Shown here: positions 48,602-59,182 of the stretch, one piece after another
Layout of the letters: each line of letters opens with the position of its first letter
How positions within the stretch are numbered: the stretch's first letter is position 1
Origin: Muscardinus avellanarius
Lineage: Eukaryota; Chordata; Mammalia; Rodentia; Gliridae
Direction: 5' to 3'
Assembly (NCBI GenBank): GCA_963383645.1
Contig: OY726572.1
Location: 65,634,738 to 65,698,737, forward strand
DNA: 64,000 nucleotides
The notes under the pieces: generated by a model
Databases searched by the model: none
Seen by the model: the letters and a program-made list of their open reading frames with translations, nothing else
What the model was told of the DNA's origin: nothing
Position numbers and translations under genes: made by a program

Positions 48602-48850
48602 CTATTTGAAAAGGAATACTTTACCAGACTCCTGGCCAGTGAGATACTTTCCCGTGGCAGGCATCACACTCTGGCAACAAATGTACGCTGGCTCGCCACC
48701 GCCACCATCTGTCCAGGGCCCTTCCTCTTCATTCTTTAAGCCAACGGCACAGCTGGTACCCTGGGTACTGTTTCTTGAAAGCTTTCTAGCCAAGGATATA
48801 TGTGGTTCAGAAGCACTGTTGCTATAGTTCTGCTCATCTGGGCCTTGTTT
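48602..48850 (-). CDS. FIGLA: FIGLA coding exon 3 (C-terminal tail, stop)
   Basis: The exon begins KQGPDEQNYSNSASEPHIS after a TTTCTAG acceptor at 48,851-48,852 and joins exon 2 in phase 0. The segment SCAVGLKNEEEGPWTDGG matches the conserved tail of FIGLA. The frame runs to a TAG at 48,602, so the three exons give 77+51+82 = 210 residues, against 219 in human and 194 in mouse as I recall. After SVMPATG the sequence no longer resembles the human end. It reads GKYLTGQESGKVFLFK, placed like the short mouse end. A usable donor (TCTG|GTAAAG) lies within this tail, so a further 3' exon as in human cannot be excluded. No clear AATAAA was found just downstream. Confidence 0.9.
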   Translation of the reverse strand, partial: KQGPDEQNYSNSASEPHISLARKLSRNSTQGTSCAVGLKNEEEGPWTDGGGGEPAYICCQSVMPATGKYLTGQESGKVFLFK

Positions 48851-49544
48851 CTAGAAACCATATTAATTGTCAGACAGTATAACATGACAGACATTTTGTG
48901 TCTGGGTTTGGACCCAGGGCTCTGTGAGCTAGGGAAGCAAGAGCTCTACCACCCAAGCTCCAGCTCCAGCCTGAGACTTCCAAGATTGCAGTGGGTACAT
49001 TGCAAACTTCTCACTGGTGAGGTTTCATTTAAGTGATAAGGGCGATGATTATTTGGAGAAAATACCGTTCAATGGACTGTATTTTGTTTTTCCGTAACCT
49101 TAAACTGTTGTACAGTAGGCAATTGCATTTAAAATATGATGGCATGGAATAAATCCTGTATTTTCTAACAGAATGCGACAAAGAACCAAGTACTTCTGTT
49201 ACACGATTAAAACACAAGTGGAAATTAAGGTAGCCACATGTCCAAACACTATGCCCAGGCCAGAACCCAGCCACACAGTCTGATCAACATGATAATCCAT
49301 TCCTGCCACCGCAAAACAAATCTTACCAGCAGCCCCCTGAATAGAAAGGGTGGGCAAAAAAATTCAAAAGTTCTACTAGTAGAACGTTCTAGGATGTTTC
49401 TCTTCTCTCAAGTATCCTCTTCTGTCTTTCAACATGATCATACTATAACTTAGAATCTGTCATGACAGTTTTCTTCTTATTCATTTGATTCTCCTTTCCA
49501 TTCTCAGACTTTTGTAATGAGTGGGCTCAGAGTGCTACTTCCCT

Positions 49545-49830
49545 CTGCTTGAATCCCAAACGCTTATCCATCATGGACCCTACCCCCCAGGAGTTGGCAT
49601 CCAGCCTACTCTCCCACCTTGCCAACACTGAACCTGGTGGACACCCCATCTCTTACTTTCCATCTCTGGTTTTCCAACCTCCTCTCTTCTTCAACTTTAT
49701 GATTCTCTCGTACTCTCTGCCTTCCTGCCACCGACTCCTGTCTACTGACTTCCTCCTGCTAATGGTGTACCTTAGGGCTCATGTCGAAGGCCTTCTCTCT
49801 TAATATCTAACCTCCCCTGACGATGGATCC
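49545..49830 (+). mobile_element. L2 LINE fragment in FIGLA intron 2
   Basis: Similarity to L2 includes GGTGTACCTTAGGGCTCATG and the following CTTCTCTCTTAATATCTAAC block. It lies antisense to FIGLA. Confidence 0.5.
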
Positions 49831-50139
49831 ATCTTAAGGCCTTCAATGTTTGCCACTCCAAGCGACAAGCCCATTACACCAGTCCACACCTCCTACCACC
49901 TAACGAACACTTCTGAGCTAACCCATTCTGAGAGTGGCGGAGACGCTGTGGTGCTTTGCGATCTACAAAGCAAGTTCATGTAGATTGTCACAATGAACAG
50001 CCGAGAAACCCTTTCCAGTGTCCTGTTTGATGGGTGTTCTGCTGACAAGAAGCCACCACCACATGGCGCTTTCGTGGAAGCCTCCTCTTCTCGTGCCCTA
50101 GCTGTCAAGGGCAGTAACAGAGGGGAAGTAGATAGATGG

Positions 50140-50345
50140 TCAGGGACTTGACTCCAAAGCTCTTCCAGATCTGGGTTCAAACCCCCATCCTGAAACTCTT
50201 AGCCAGGTGGCTGTCGCCTCCTCTGTCAAATGGGGATCACAGATACTCTGAGGAATGCTATGAAGATTACCTGGAAAGTATATTACTTGGCCCCGTGCCT
50301 GGCAGACAGAAAGGGCTTAATCAATGATAGCTACCATTGTTCTAA
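50140..50345 (-). mobile_element. MIR SINE next to FIGLA exon 2
   Basis: Antisense MIR on the plus strand: TCTGGGTTCAAACCCCCATC, GTCAAATGGGGATCACAGAT, CCGTGCCTGGCAGACAG. It is in sense with FIGLA and stops about 17 bases short of the exon 2 border. Confidence 0.85.
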
Positions 50346-50361
50346 ATTCTTAAACCTTTAC

Positions 50362-50514
50362 CTCCAAGTCTTTGGCTCCTTCCAAAACATCACTGAGAAC
50401 TTGTATGTATTCAGTTGCACATTTAAGGATATCAACTTTGCTAGGCTTCCTGCTTTGGGGAAGAAATGGCACAAGTGCCTTCAGTTTGGCAAAACCACGG
50501 TTGAGATTTTTTAT
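50362..50514 (-). CDS. FIGLA: FIGLA coding exon 2 (helix-loop-helix)
   Basis: This exon of 51 codons supplies both helices and the loop of the bHLH dimerisation domain. It starts [20 protein letters not shown] directly after a TTTTCTAG acceptor, continues [20 protein letters not shown] and ends [11 protein letters not shown] before a GTAAAG donor. It joins exon 1 in phase 0, giving the continuous basic region plus helix 1 (RERIKNLNRG). The residue after DILK is Cys, where I recall Gly in human and mouse; otherwise the domain looks intact. There is no frameshift or stop. Adjacent on the left is a MIR fragment (50,140-50,345), which does not reach the exon. Confidence 0.95.
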
Positions 50515-50779
50515 CTAGAAAACAAAAAGGCACAGTGACAACAAATAAGCTGACTCCCAAGCCACAGAAGGGGGCAAGGAGGGCTCATTTCCACCACCTC
50601 TGGTCTGGGGGCTGCATCGAAGCAGGCACTCAACACAGGGTCACCTGCGTGGCCGGAGGAAAGGGCGGGCATCGACCGGGCTCTGCAGGGGACGGGCAGG
50701 AAGGTGTGCCCAGGTTCACAAGGACCTCGCTTCTCTTTGAGAACACACCCACTGCCTTGTAACAGAGAGGCGACAGAAG

Positions 50780-50955
50780 TAGTGGCTAAAAGCTGGGCAT
50801 CAGCTACACCAGGACTTAAAACCCAGCTCCACTACTCACTCTCCACCCTTCCAAAAGGGCGAGGGATACTTCACATTGCTAAGCCTCAGTCTGTTCATCT
50901 GCAAAGCAGAACATACCTACCTTGTACCTCTGGGTCGTGACTGACAGAATGTACA
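50780..50955 (-). mobile_element. MIR SINE in FIGLA intron 1
   Basis: Antisense MIR on the plus strand: TAAAACCCAGCTCCACTACT, CTAAGCCTCAGTCTGTTCAT, CATACCTACCTTGTACCTC. Confidence 0.75.
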
Positions 50956-51564
50956 CCAAAAAAAAAAAAAAAAACCAAAACCTCGTGCAGATCTGACACA
51001 CACAGGCAGTCCTCAGCAAGTGGTACTGCTGCTGGTGGATAAAATGCACAAATGCTTTTCTACTCAAGTACTGGAACCTCAACTTGCCAGTGAATTAATC
51101 ACAGAGAGTCACGTGCGAGGGTCTGTAAGTTAGTGCCACTTCACAGACAACTCATTTTCCAAGGTCTAATGCATGGGCTCTGAGGTCTGGAATGCTAATG
51201 TTTATCCCTCTAGAGAACGCAGGCCCTGGGAGAGCTGCTTCCCACTTCACCAGGCCAATATATGCAATTACATGTAGAGTTCTCCCTCTCCGGAGCAAAG
51301 CAGATGAAAGACAAGACATGGTTGATTCACAGGAGAATTCAATGACCAAACCTATGAAAAGATTTAACTTTAATAATCAAACTACATACCAAAACGCACT
51401 AGATAGATAACATTTTTCAAGCGCCAAGCTGCTAACGTTTTTGTGTTGTTAGTTATGTGAGGCATCAGGAATATCATGGAAAAGAATACAGTCCTCCTTT
51501 TTGTCAAAAACTGTATGGTGAAAGAAAACTCTACTCTGTAACAGGGATAAAAATTAAAAATCTT

Positions 51565-51774
51565 GGCCGAGCATGGTGGTGCACGCTTGTAATCCCAGCA
51601 TTCGGGAGGCAGAGAACGGAAGATTGCGATTTACTGGCAGCCTCAGCTAACTTAGGGAGTCCCTTCGCAACTCAGTGAGACTCTGTTTCAAAAATTAAAA
51701 AGACTTTAAAAAATAGTGCTGGGGATTTAGCTCAGAGATAGAATACTCCTGGGTTCCATTCCCAGTACCACACA
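51565..51774 (+). mobile_element. B1-dID SINE in FIGLA intron 1
   Basis: Full older copy GGCCGAGCATGGTGGTGCAC, antisense to FIGLA. Confidence 0.87.
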
Positions 51775-52151
51775 CAAAAATTTTTTTTCTAGAAAGCAAT
51801 CGGGCAACTTTGTATCAAAAGACAGGAAACTGTATATAAACTATGTCTCTGTTAAGTCCACATCTAGCATTTTCTTCAAAGGCAATTATCAGATATGTGC
51901 ACAGATTTATGCACCAGTAAAAAAAAACAAGCTGCAAGCATCATACATGCCCAGCAGTAGGAAGGGGAGTCAGTCACAATCCATTCAGTTAACAGGCTAT
52001 GCAGTCGAAAACTGTTCCATGAAAGAACACTTGAGAAAACGAGGAAAGCTTTTTAGTAAGGTCAGGTGAGAAGATCTACAAAGACAGATACTGATGACCA
52101 ACATCTTGTAAAGTTACATTCATGACACACAAAACTAGAAACAAAGACTGG

Positions 52152-52371
52152 AGCCAGGCGTGGTGGCACACACTTTGTAATCCCCACACTTGGGAGGCTG
52201 AGACAGGAGGATCGCGCAGGTTCAAAGCCCACCTCGGCCACTGAGGCTCTCGGCAACTTTGTGAGACCCTGTTTCCAAATAAAAAAAATATTAAAAATAC
52301 AGGTCTGGGAATACAGCTCGGAGGTAGAAAAGTCTCTGGGTTCCAGAACCACCAAAAAAAAAAAAAAAAAA
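52152..52371 (+). mobile_element. B1-dID SINE in FIGLA intron 1
   Basis: Full intermediate copy AGCCAGGCGTGGTGGCACAC with poly-A, antisense to FIGLA. Confidence 0.9.
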
Positions 52372-52490
52372 TACTCCGTGGACACACACAAAGACGTTCA
52401 AGCTCGTTTATGAATGTCTCCATTCCCTCTCTGGGCATTTCTGTATTCTCCAGGTGTACTTGTTTTATAATTATAAGGAATACTAAAGGA

Positions 52491-52655
52491 GCCATGCATG
52501 GTGGTGCCTGGGAGGCGACTTGTAAGGCTGAGGCAGGGAGATTACAGCTTCAAAGCCAGCTGCAGCAACTTAGTGAGATTCTGTTTCAAAATAAAAAATA
52601 AAATAGGGAGAAGATATATCTCAGAGGTAGAATGGGTTCAGTCCCCAATATGGAG
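52491..52655 (+). mobile_element. B1-dID SINE in FIGLA intron 1, deleted
   Basis: Shortened copy GCCATGCATGGTGGTGCCTG with reduced right half; antisense to FIGLA. Confidence 0.75.
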
Positions 52656-52772
52656 AAGGAAAAAGAAGAAGAGGAGGAGGAGATCATTAACTTTTTAGTG
52701 GATAAAACCAGGACGTTCTCTACAGAAGGCAATTCCTTCCTGGTGGGAAGGGCCACTTAAAATATTGGTCCT

Positions 52773-52977
52773 AGCCGGCCGTGGTGGCACACACTTGTAA
52801 TCCCAGCACTTGGGAGGCTGAGACAGGAGGATTGCACAGGTTCAAAGCCATCCTCAGCTGCTTAGTGAGGCTCTCAGCAACTTAGTGAGACCCTGTTTCC
52901 AAATAAAATATAAAATAGGTCTGAGAATATAGCCCGGAGGTAGAAAAGCCCCTGGGTTCCACCCCCAGTACCACCAA
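52773..52977 (+). mobile_element. B1-dID SINE in FIGLA intron 1
   Basis: Full intermediate copy AGCCGGCCGTGGTGGCACAC, antisense to FIGLA. Confidence 0.9.
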
Positions 52978-53880
52978 TATATAATATATGTCCTGATCTC
53001 ATGTTAGGGCCATGAAATCAAATCACAGGATTATGAAGGGCCTAGTGTCTGGTAAAAGCATACTTTTCCTCTCTTGCAACTTCTCCTCCATCTTTCCTTA
53101 CCTGGCCCTCCAGCCTCTCACTCTTTCCTACAGTTAGTAGATTCCCCGAGGCTGGGGCGTCGAGGAGCAGCCAGTCAGCAGAATTTCCTCTCCAAGTACT
53201 AGATCTAAATGCGCTCTCCGTGTCTGCCCTCTCCCACCCCTCATCCTTCCCTCTGCGGGATCACCTCAGAAAGAAACAGAAGCTCAGAAAGGAGACCAGC
53301 TCTGACTCAATTTGGAGCTAAGTTTTGCCAGAGATACTAAAAGCGACCAGCAGATGCCGCTCCAACCTCGCCCGACAGGACCATTCGCCTCGCTGAATGA
53401 CTGCGCCCACGACTGACTGGGAAAGTCACTTTTTTGGACAGGGGTTGAGTGGGAATCTGGGCTCGCCCTGGGGCATTGCTTCGTTGCTTAAAAATAACTA
53501 ACCTCTGTTAGGCCCCTTCTCCCTCACCCGGTATTCGCTTGAGGCCGAGATGCAGCCTGCAGCTTCAAGAAGGGAACCACCTTCGCGCCCAGGCACTCAA
53601 CCAGAGCCTCTGGCTTGAGGTTTAAACCCAATCTGCGGGCGCTAAGATTTGTCAAAGCACTTGTCTAGGGGAGACATTTTTGAAGTTGTCAGGACGACGG
53701 TGACCACCACCACCCTCCCCTTGGGGCCTGGGCCTGCACAAGTCCGGGAGGGCACGCAGGTGACCACCGGCCACCCCTGGCTGTGGCCCCAGCACCTGGA
53801 CGTGCCTGGGGGTCACCAGGCCACTGTGGCTCCCCGGGCAAGCCGGGCCTGGGCGGGTGGGCGGCCTCGGGGGGCCTCAC

Positions 53881-54111
53881 CCGCTCGCGCTCCTTGGCGT
53901 TGGCCACGCGCCGCCGCTCCAGCACCAGCTGCAGGTCCTCGGTGGAGGAGTAGCCGCCCGAGCGCAGCCGCTTGAGCCGGCAGATGGCGGCCAGCTGGGG
54001 CAGCGGCCCGAACTGCTCCTGCAGCAGGTCTTCCAGCACCTCGGCCTGCGGGGCGCCCTGCAGGGCGGGCGACAGGGGCCCGGGCTCTGGGGACACGGGC
54101 GCGGCGTCCAT
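53881..54111 (-). CDS. FIGLA: FIGLA coding exon 1 (start codon, N-terminus, basic region)
   Basis: This exon encodes the first 77 residues of the folliculogenesis-specific bHLH factor, which pairs with E12/E47 and binds E-boxes in zona pellucida gene promoters in the oocyte nucleus. The frame starts MDAAPVSPEP, contains the family segments EQFGPLPQLAAICRLKRL and GGYSSTEDLQLVLERRRVAN, and ends in the DNA-binding basic stretch NAKERER. The start sits in a good Kozak context (GCGCC ATG G) and matches the known N-terminus. The exon ends at a complete codon before a GTGAGG donor at 53,880. Reading past the donor gives a proline/glycine-rich tail unlike the family, so the longer open frame is intron. 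Recognition rests on memory of human and mouse FIGLA; the match is strong. Confidence 0.96.
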
Positions 54112-54280
54112 GGCGCGGTGGGCCGGAGCGGCGCGGGGCGGCGGGACGGCGCGGGCGGCGCGGCTTTCACGTGCTGCACCTGGCGACGCGGGGGGGGGGG
54201 GGCACCTGCCGGCCCGCAGGTGATGGCCCCCAGGGCCCAGGCCGCCTCGCCAGGTGCACGCACTCTGCGAGCGCCCGACA
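54112..54280 (-). promoter_or_regulatory. FIGLA: FIGLA proximal promoter / 5' UTR with five E-boxes
   Basis: This GC-rich stretch lies just upstream of the FIGLA start codon. It carries CACGTG at 54,168, CACCTG at 54,177 and 54,203, and CAGGTG at 54,217 and 54,251, plus a run of about 13 G at 54,190-54,202. No TATA box is evident. A transcription start is not determinable from sequence. E-boxes are the binding class of bHLH factors, so self- or E-protein regulation is possible but is inference. A B1-dID SINE begins immediately beyond, at 54,281. Confidence 0.55.
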
Positions 54281-54465
54281 GCTGGGCACGCTTGTAATCC
54301 CCGCGCTTGGGAGGCTGAGACAGAACGATTGCACAGGTTCGAAGCCAGCCTCAGCTACTTAGTGAGGCTCTCAGCAACTAGTGAGGCCCTGTTTCCAAAT
54401 AAAGTATAAAATAGGTCTGGGAGTGTAGCCCAGAGGTAGAAGGCCCCTGGGTTCCACCCTCAGTG

Positions 54466-54466
<1 letters not shown>
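54281..54466 (+). mobile_element. B1-dID SINE at the FIGLA promoter
   Basis: Copy lacking part of its 5' end (GCTGGGCACGCTTGTAATCC) that begins 170 bases upstream of the FIGLA ATG, antisense to the gene. Its tail becomes (CA)n at 54,467-54,502. Confidence 0.9.
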
Positions 54467-54504
<38 letters not shown>

Positions 54505-54530
54505 CGTTTTGGTTTTAAATCCACACGTTC

Positions 54531-54748
54531 CCAGGTATGGTGGCGCAGGCTTTTAATCCTAGTACTTGGGAGGATGAGACGGGAGGATTACAGCTTCGTG
54601 GCCAGCCTCAGCTACTTAGGCCCTCCGCAACTTAGTGAGGCCCTGTTGCAAAATAAAGAATAAAAAATAGGGCTAAGGGTGTAGGTCGAAGGTAGAATGC
54701 CCCTGGGTTCCATCCCAGTACTGCAAAAAAAAAAAAAAAAAAAAAAAA
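54531..54748 (+). mobile_element. B1-dID SINE
   Basis: Full older copy; duplication AAATCCACACGTT / AAATCCACATGTT. Confidence 0.9.
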
Positions 54749-54883
54749 TCCACATGTTGGGGTATCAATCCTCCCAAATTCTGATTTAATTAGTCTGAGT
54801 TTGGGACGTTAGCTTCTGGATTACATATGCACGTTTATATACATTTAGACCAAAATAAATTGATGAATACACGCTTCTTTTAT

Positions 54884-55079
54884 GCGGTGTTGGGGATGAA
54901 ACCCAGGGGGATCATTCTGCCTCCAAGTACACCCCCAACCCTATTTTTTTTGGGGGGGGGCAAAGTCTCACTAAGTTGCAGAGGGCCTCACTAAGTAGCT
55001 GAGGCTGTCCGCAAACCGCAATCCTCTGGTCTCAGCCTCCAGAATGCTGGAATTACAAACGTGCACCACCACACCCGGC
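54884..55079 (-). mobile_element. B1-dID SINE
   Basis: Minus copy GCGGTGTTGGGGATGAAACC to CACCACACCCGGC, inverted relative to the copy at 54,531. Confidence 0.88.
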
Positions 55080-55899
55080 TTACACACACATTTTTTAAAA
55101 ATTCATTTTTAAATAAAAATTGCAGGAAGAGTTGGAAAAACAGTAATAAAGGGGGTTCCTGTATCTTACTAGGAATTTTGTAGGGAAATGGAAGGCCATC
55201 AGGTGCCATTTTAAAGAGAAAGGGTCCCTCATAGGGACTTCAAATGACACTTTTTTTTAGAGGACTGTTTATTTTTATTCAAGATAGTGATACATATATA
55301 AAAATGTTTCATAGCACTATTCTACGACAACTTTAGGCAGACTAGGTACGTTCCCTTTAAATGCAGTTTTGCCATTTCTGTTTACTGGGAGATCAGTGTT
55401 GTGAGTGCATGTGAAATGGGGGACCCCCAGTGCCCTCCCCCTTCTGGGACCCAGTCACACTACACCCTCTTTCCACATCCCCAACCCACCTCTCCAGAGA
55501 GAAACTGGACACAGGGATGGGGAGGAGAGCCGGCCTGAAGAGGACCCTTTTCCATGGCATTAGAAGGGGGAGGGGCAGCTGGGGTCTCCCCACCATTCTC
55601 CCTCCCTCCAAATATGTTAGCCCCCCCAATCAGTGTTTGAGCCTCCTCGTTCCCCTTTGCACCCCTTGGTGAATCCTTGATTATGATTTTGGCAACTTCA
55701 AGAATAAATGGCAATTCTCATGAAAAATAAATAAATGCAGTTTTGCTAAATGAATGTTTTTAGTATTTTGAAAAATAAACATATTTTTTAAAGACAAATT
55801 GTTTGATATACTGAAATGTACTTTCTCCCCAGTACAACTTTTGAATTTCTTGAATGGTACCTTCATAATTACATTTTCTTTTAAAAAAATTAAAATTGG

Positions 55900-56108
55900 A
55901 GCCAGGCATGGTGGCGCAAGCTTATAATCCCAGTGCTTGGGAGGCTGAGACAGGAGGATCGCGCAGGTTCGGAGCCAGCCTCAGCTACTTAGTGAGGCTT
56001 TCCGCAACTTAGTGAAAACTTGTTTCCAAATAAAGTATAAAATAGGTCTGGAAGTATAGCCCGGAGGTAGAAAAGCCCCTGGGTTCCACCCTCCATACCA
56101 CAAAAAAA
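55900..56108 (+). mobile_element. B1-dID SINE, intermediate subfamily
   Basis: Full copy AGCCAGGCATGGTGGCGCAA; duplication AATTAAAATTGG / AATTAAAATTAGG. Confidence 0.9.
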
Positions 56109-56639
56109 TAATAATTAAAATTAGGTAACCATATTTCTTCACTTAGGGAAGACTTAGAAGGAGCGTGGTAAAAAGCCTGCACCATTTCCTTGGGGCCTCC
56201 CCTTCCTGCACCACAGCCAGCAGGAGTTGGGGTTAATGTCTTGGCCACATCACCAGCAGGGTTAACAGTGGTCAAAATAGCATCCCCACAAAGAACAAGG
56301 AAGAGGAACAGGGACAGATGCAGCGCTGCCTTGGGCTTGTCCTCAGGGACCTGCAAGAGGTCGTTCCTCCATGGAGACTCTCAGCTCAAGACTTTGTTCT
56401 TGCTGCTGGGCTTCAGGGCCCTATAGCGCAGGGATCCATGGTATCAGTGAAGACCAGGGCCTGGGGGCTGGAGCAGGGGATCATGGGCCCCGGGAAGGAG
56501 CTGCTGCAGCACAGGGCTTGGTATGGCCTTTGGGTAAGTCACTCAAACTCTCTAGACCTCCTGTCTTCCTCTTTTTTTAGGGAGGGGGCAAATAATAGAG
56601 CCCTCAGATGCGAGCAAGGATTTCTGTAGGGAACGGCAA

Positions 56640-56900
56640 AACAATCATGGCTAACACTTGGATGGAGCCCAAAGTCACCACTACACCAAACTCATCCTAT
56701 GCTTTAATGTTTTTAGTTTTCACAGAGCCCCAAGGAGTTCTCTACCTGCTATTTCACAGAAGAGGAAACTGAGACTTAGTAGCCAAGAAACTGACTTTCC
56801 TAGCTAGAAAGGGGCAAAGGCTGGGATTAGACCCCAATGCAATAACCACATCTAATAACTGGGATTAGGACCCAGATCTGAGAAGTCTAACATCACCAAT
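56640..56900 (+). mobile_element. MIR SINE
   Basis: It reads AGAAGAGGAAACTGAGACTT, CTAGCTAGAAAGGGGCAAAG and GGATTAGACCCC in MIR order. Confidence 0.8.
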
Positions 56901-57218
56901 CTCTCCTGCCCCACGTGACTCCCTCCCTATGGTAAATGATGGCTACAATTCATGAGCGCAATAGATAGTTTAGAAACTGCATTGTGCAGAGCAGACCCCA
57001 GTGGCCCAGGCAGAGGCGGCCTGAGCACCAATGCGGAAGCCACAATGAGAGCTGGCTGAGGGGATTGGTTCAGTTCAGATGTGTGATGAATGGCACATAG
57101 GAGTCACTTTGAAGAGAGCCTGGGTTCCCAGGCCTGGGATCTGTATAGTTTCTCACACCTATGAAGGAAGATTGTGACAAGGACAGAGTTTTAGGGAAAC
57201 TCAAAAGGCAGCAGGGGA

Positions 57219-57436
57219 GCCGGGCGTGGTGGCGCACACTCGTAATCCCAGCATCTGGGAGGCTGAGACAGGAGGATGGTGGCTAGAGGACAGCCTCAGC
57301 TACTTTGTGAGGCCTTTTGCAACTCAGTGAGATGCTGTTTCAAAATAAAGAATAGAAAATAGGGCTGGGGGTGTAGCTTGGAGATGGAATGCCCCTGGGT
57401 TCTGTTTCCAGTACAAAAAAAAAAAAAAAAAAAAAA
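57219..57436 (+). mobile_element. B1-dID SINE
   Basis: Full copy AGCCGGGCGTGGTGGCGCAC to poly-A. Confidence 0.9.
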
Positions 57437-58649
57437 GTAATAGGGTGCAGCTACATTGGAGGAGGGGCATAGGGGGAAACAAGAGACACAGCTGTGCTGT
57501 GGACTCCCTACTGCTTCGGCCTTGGCAGAAGGCAACTAAAATGGCCTCCCTCTTGAGGCCCAGCCTAAATTGCATGGAATGTCACATCTCCCAAGGGCAG
57601 CCCAGCCCTCCTCACACCTCCATGACTCTTCACTGGGGGTGGGGGACTCAGGGTCCGTTGCCACAGGAGAAATCGCTGGAGGCAGAGGTAAAGCCATTTA
57701 TAACTGAGAGCAATGCAGATGGGGAGGGTCCTTCCAGTGGGCATGATGCAGGATCCAAGGACAGTTGGACCTGGGCCCAAAGTTGGGTGTAGGAACAGTA
57801 AGTGTTGTCCGTATTCAGAGCAGGGAGGGATGGATGAATCATTAGCAGAGCGCACTCAGAGTTACTGATCACACGTGTACATTTTTCTCTAAACTCGCAA
57901 TTTCCCCATCCTCAAAATGCTGTGCATTTTCTTCCATAATGTGTTCACTGAAAAGCTACTCCATGTTCCTGGAAAACCAGACCCAGGAGGTCATTTCATA
58001 ACAACCATGACGTCTGTGGCTTTTCTCTATACTAGAGTCAGGCTCTCCCCTGAATTCAGAGGTACGGAACCCTAGCCTCCATCAGGTCTGGGTCCTCACA
58101 CACAGAAAGACAGAAAATCTCTGAAGGAGAAGGCTGGGGGCACTGCCAAGAGCATAGCCCATGTGGGCTAGGGCCACAGCCCATCAGTGCCACCAAGGCA
58201 GTCCCGGCACTGAGTGGCAGCCGTTTGGTGTTCACACAGTGGGGGCAGGGTGGGCAGGCACTCCAGGGTGACAACCCAGCCACTTCCCCCAAGTCAACCG
58301 AGGACTTCTCTCTGTCTCCCCAGATGGCTCCAGCCAGTCTGTGAAGAACCCCACTCCTCCGCCTCTCTCTTGGGGAAACTGCGGCTTTCGGAACCTCCTC
58401 TAGAGAAGCAAAGCAACCAACTCAGCCCATGAGAAATGCCCCTGGGGTGTTAGCAGGAAGGAGTCCTTCATGTTTACCTGGCCCTGTCCCACCATCTCTC
58501 CGTTCTCTTTGGACCCCAGGCCAGCCACGGTTGGCTGGATTGAGGGTGAACAGCTTCTGGCCACGGCAGAACGTTAGCACTCGCAGATTTCTAGCTCCAC
58601 AGGACTCTTGCCTGGGACCGCAATGTCCTAACTACCTCTCCTCCCTTCT

Positions 58650-58770
58650 GATGTGCTGCCCTTGTGAGGCTGGAATTTTTATGTTTGGTTCACTGTTGCA
58701 TTCCTAAAACTTAGAAGAGTGCCTGGTACATGCTAGAAACACAATAAGTATTTCTTGAATTCATGTAGAT
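58650..58770 (+). mobile_element. L2 LINE 3' end
   Basis: The sequence TTGGTTCACTGTTGCATTCC, AGAGTGCCTGGTACATGCTA, AATAAGTATTTCTTGAATTC is a diverged L2 terminus. Confidence 0.7.
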
Positions 58771-58971
58771 TGATATAAAGTAAAATTCTTCCAATAGATT
58801 TGATGGTTATAAATCTTCAGACATTAAACAAAGTAATTCTGAAATATATAAATAAAGAGCTATTAAAATACAAGGGATATATGATAAAATAATAAGCATA
58901 ATTGGAGAGTTAAAAAGAAATCCAGAGAAATCGATAGCTTGAGTAGAGAAAACATAAATGAGGGCATAGAG

Positions 58972-59149
58972 CCAGTATTTGGGAGGCTGAGACAGGAGGA
59001 TTGCAGGTTCTTGGCCAGTCTCAGCTAATTAGTGAGGCTCTCCACAATTTAGTTAGACTCCGTTTTAAAATAAAGAATAAAAAATAGGGCTGGGGAGGTG
59101 TAGCTCGGAGGTAGAATGCCCCTGGGTTCAATCCCTGGTTTTGAAATGA

Positions 59150-59181
<32 letters not shown>

Positions 59182-59182
59182 A
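58972..59182 (+). mobile_element. B1-dID SINE, 5'-truncated, with a (GAAA)n tail
   Basis: Starts at CAGTATTTGGGAGGCTGAGA; tail is GAAA repeats at 59,146-59,181. Confidence 0.85.

Larger units (their letters stand above)
48851..50361 (-). other. FIGLA: FIGLA intron 2
   Basis: The intron lies between the GTAAAG donor of exon 2 and the TTTCTAG acceptor of exon 3. It contains an L2 fragment (49,545-49,830) and an antisense MIR at its right end (50,140-50,345). No young SINE lies inside it. The remainder is unique sequence in which I see nothing coding. Confidence 0.85.
50515..53880 (-). other. FIGLA: FIGLA intron 1
   Basis: The intron is bounded by a GTGAGG donor and a TTTTCTAG acceptor. It holds one antisense MIR (50,780-50,950), four B1-dID SINEs that all lie antisense to the gene, and unique sequence. 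The 800 bases next to exon 1 (53,050-53,880) become progressively GC-rich with no recognised element. No additional coding exon was found. Confidence 0.85.

Noticed and set aside
53857..54297. Plus-strand frames of up to 146 codons opposite FIGLA exon 1
   Set aside because: Antisense shadows of a GC-rich exon; the minus strand carries the recognisable bHLH protein.
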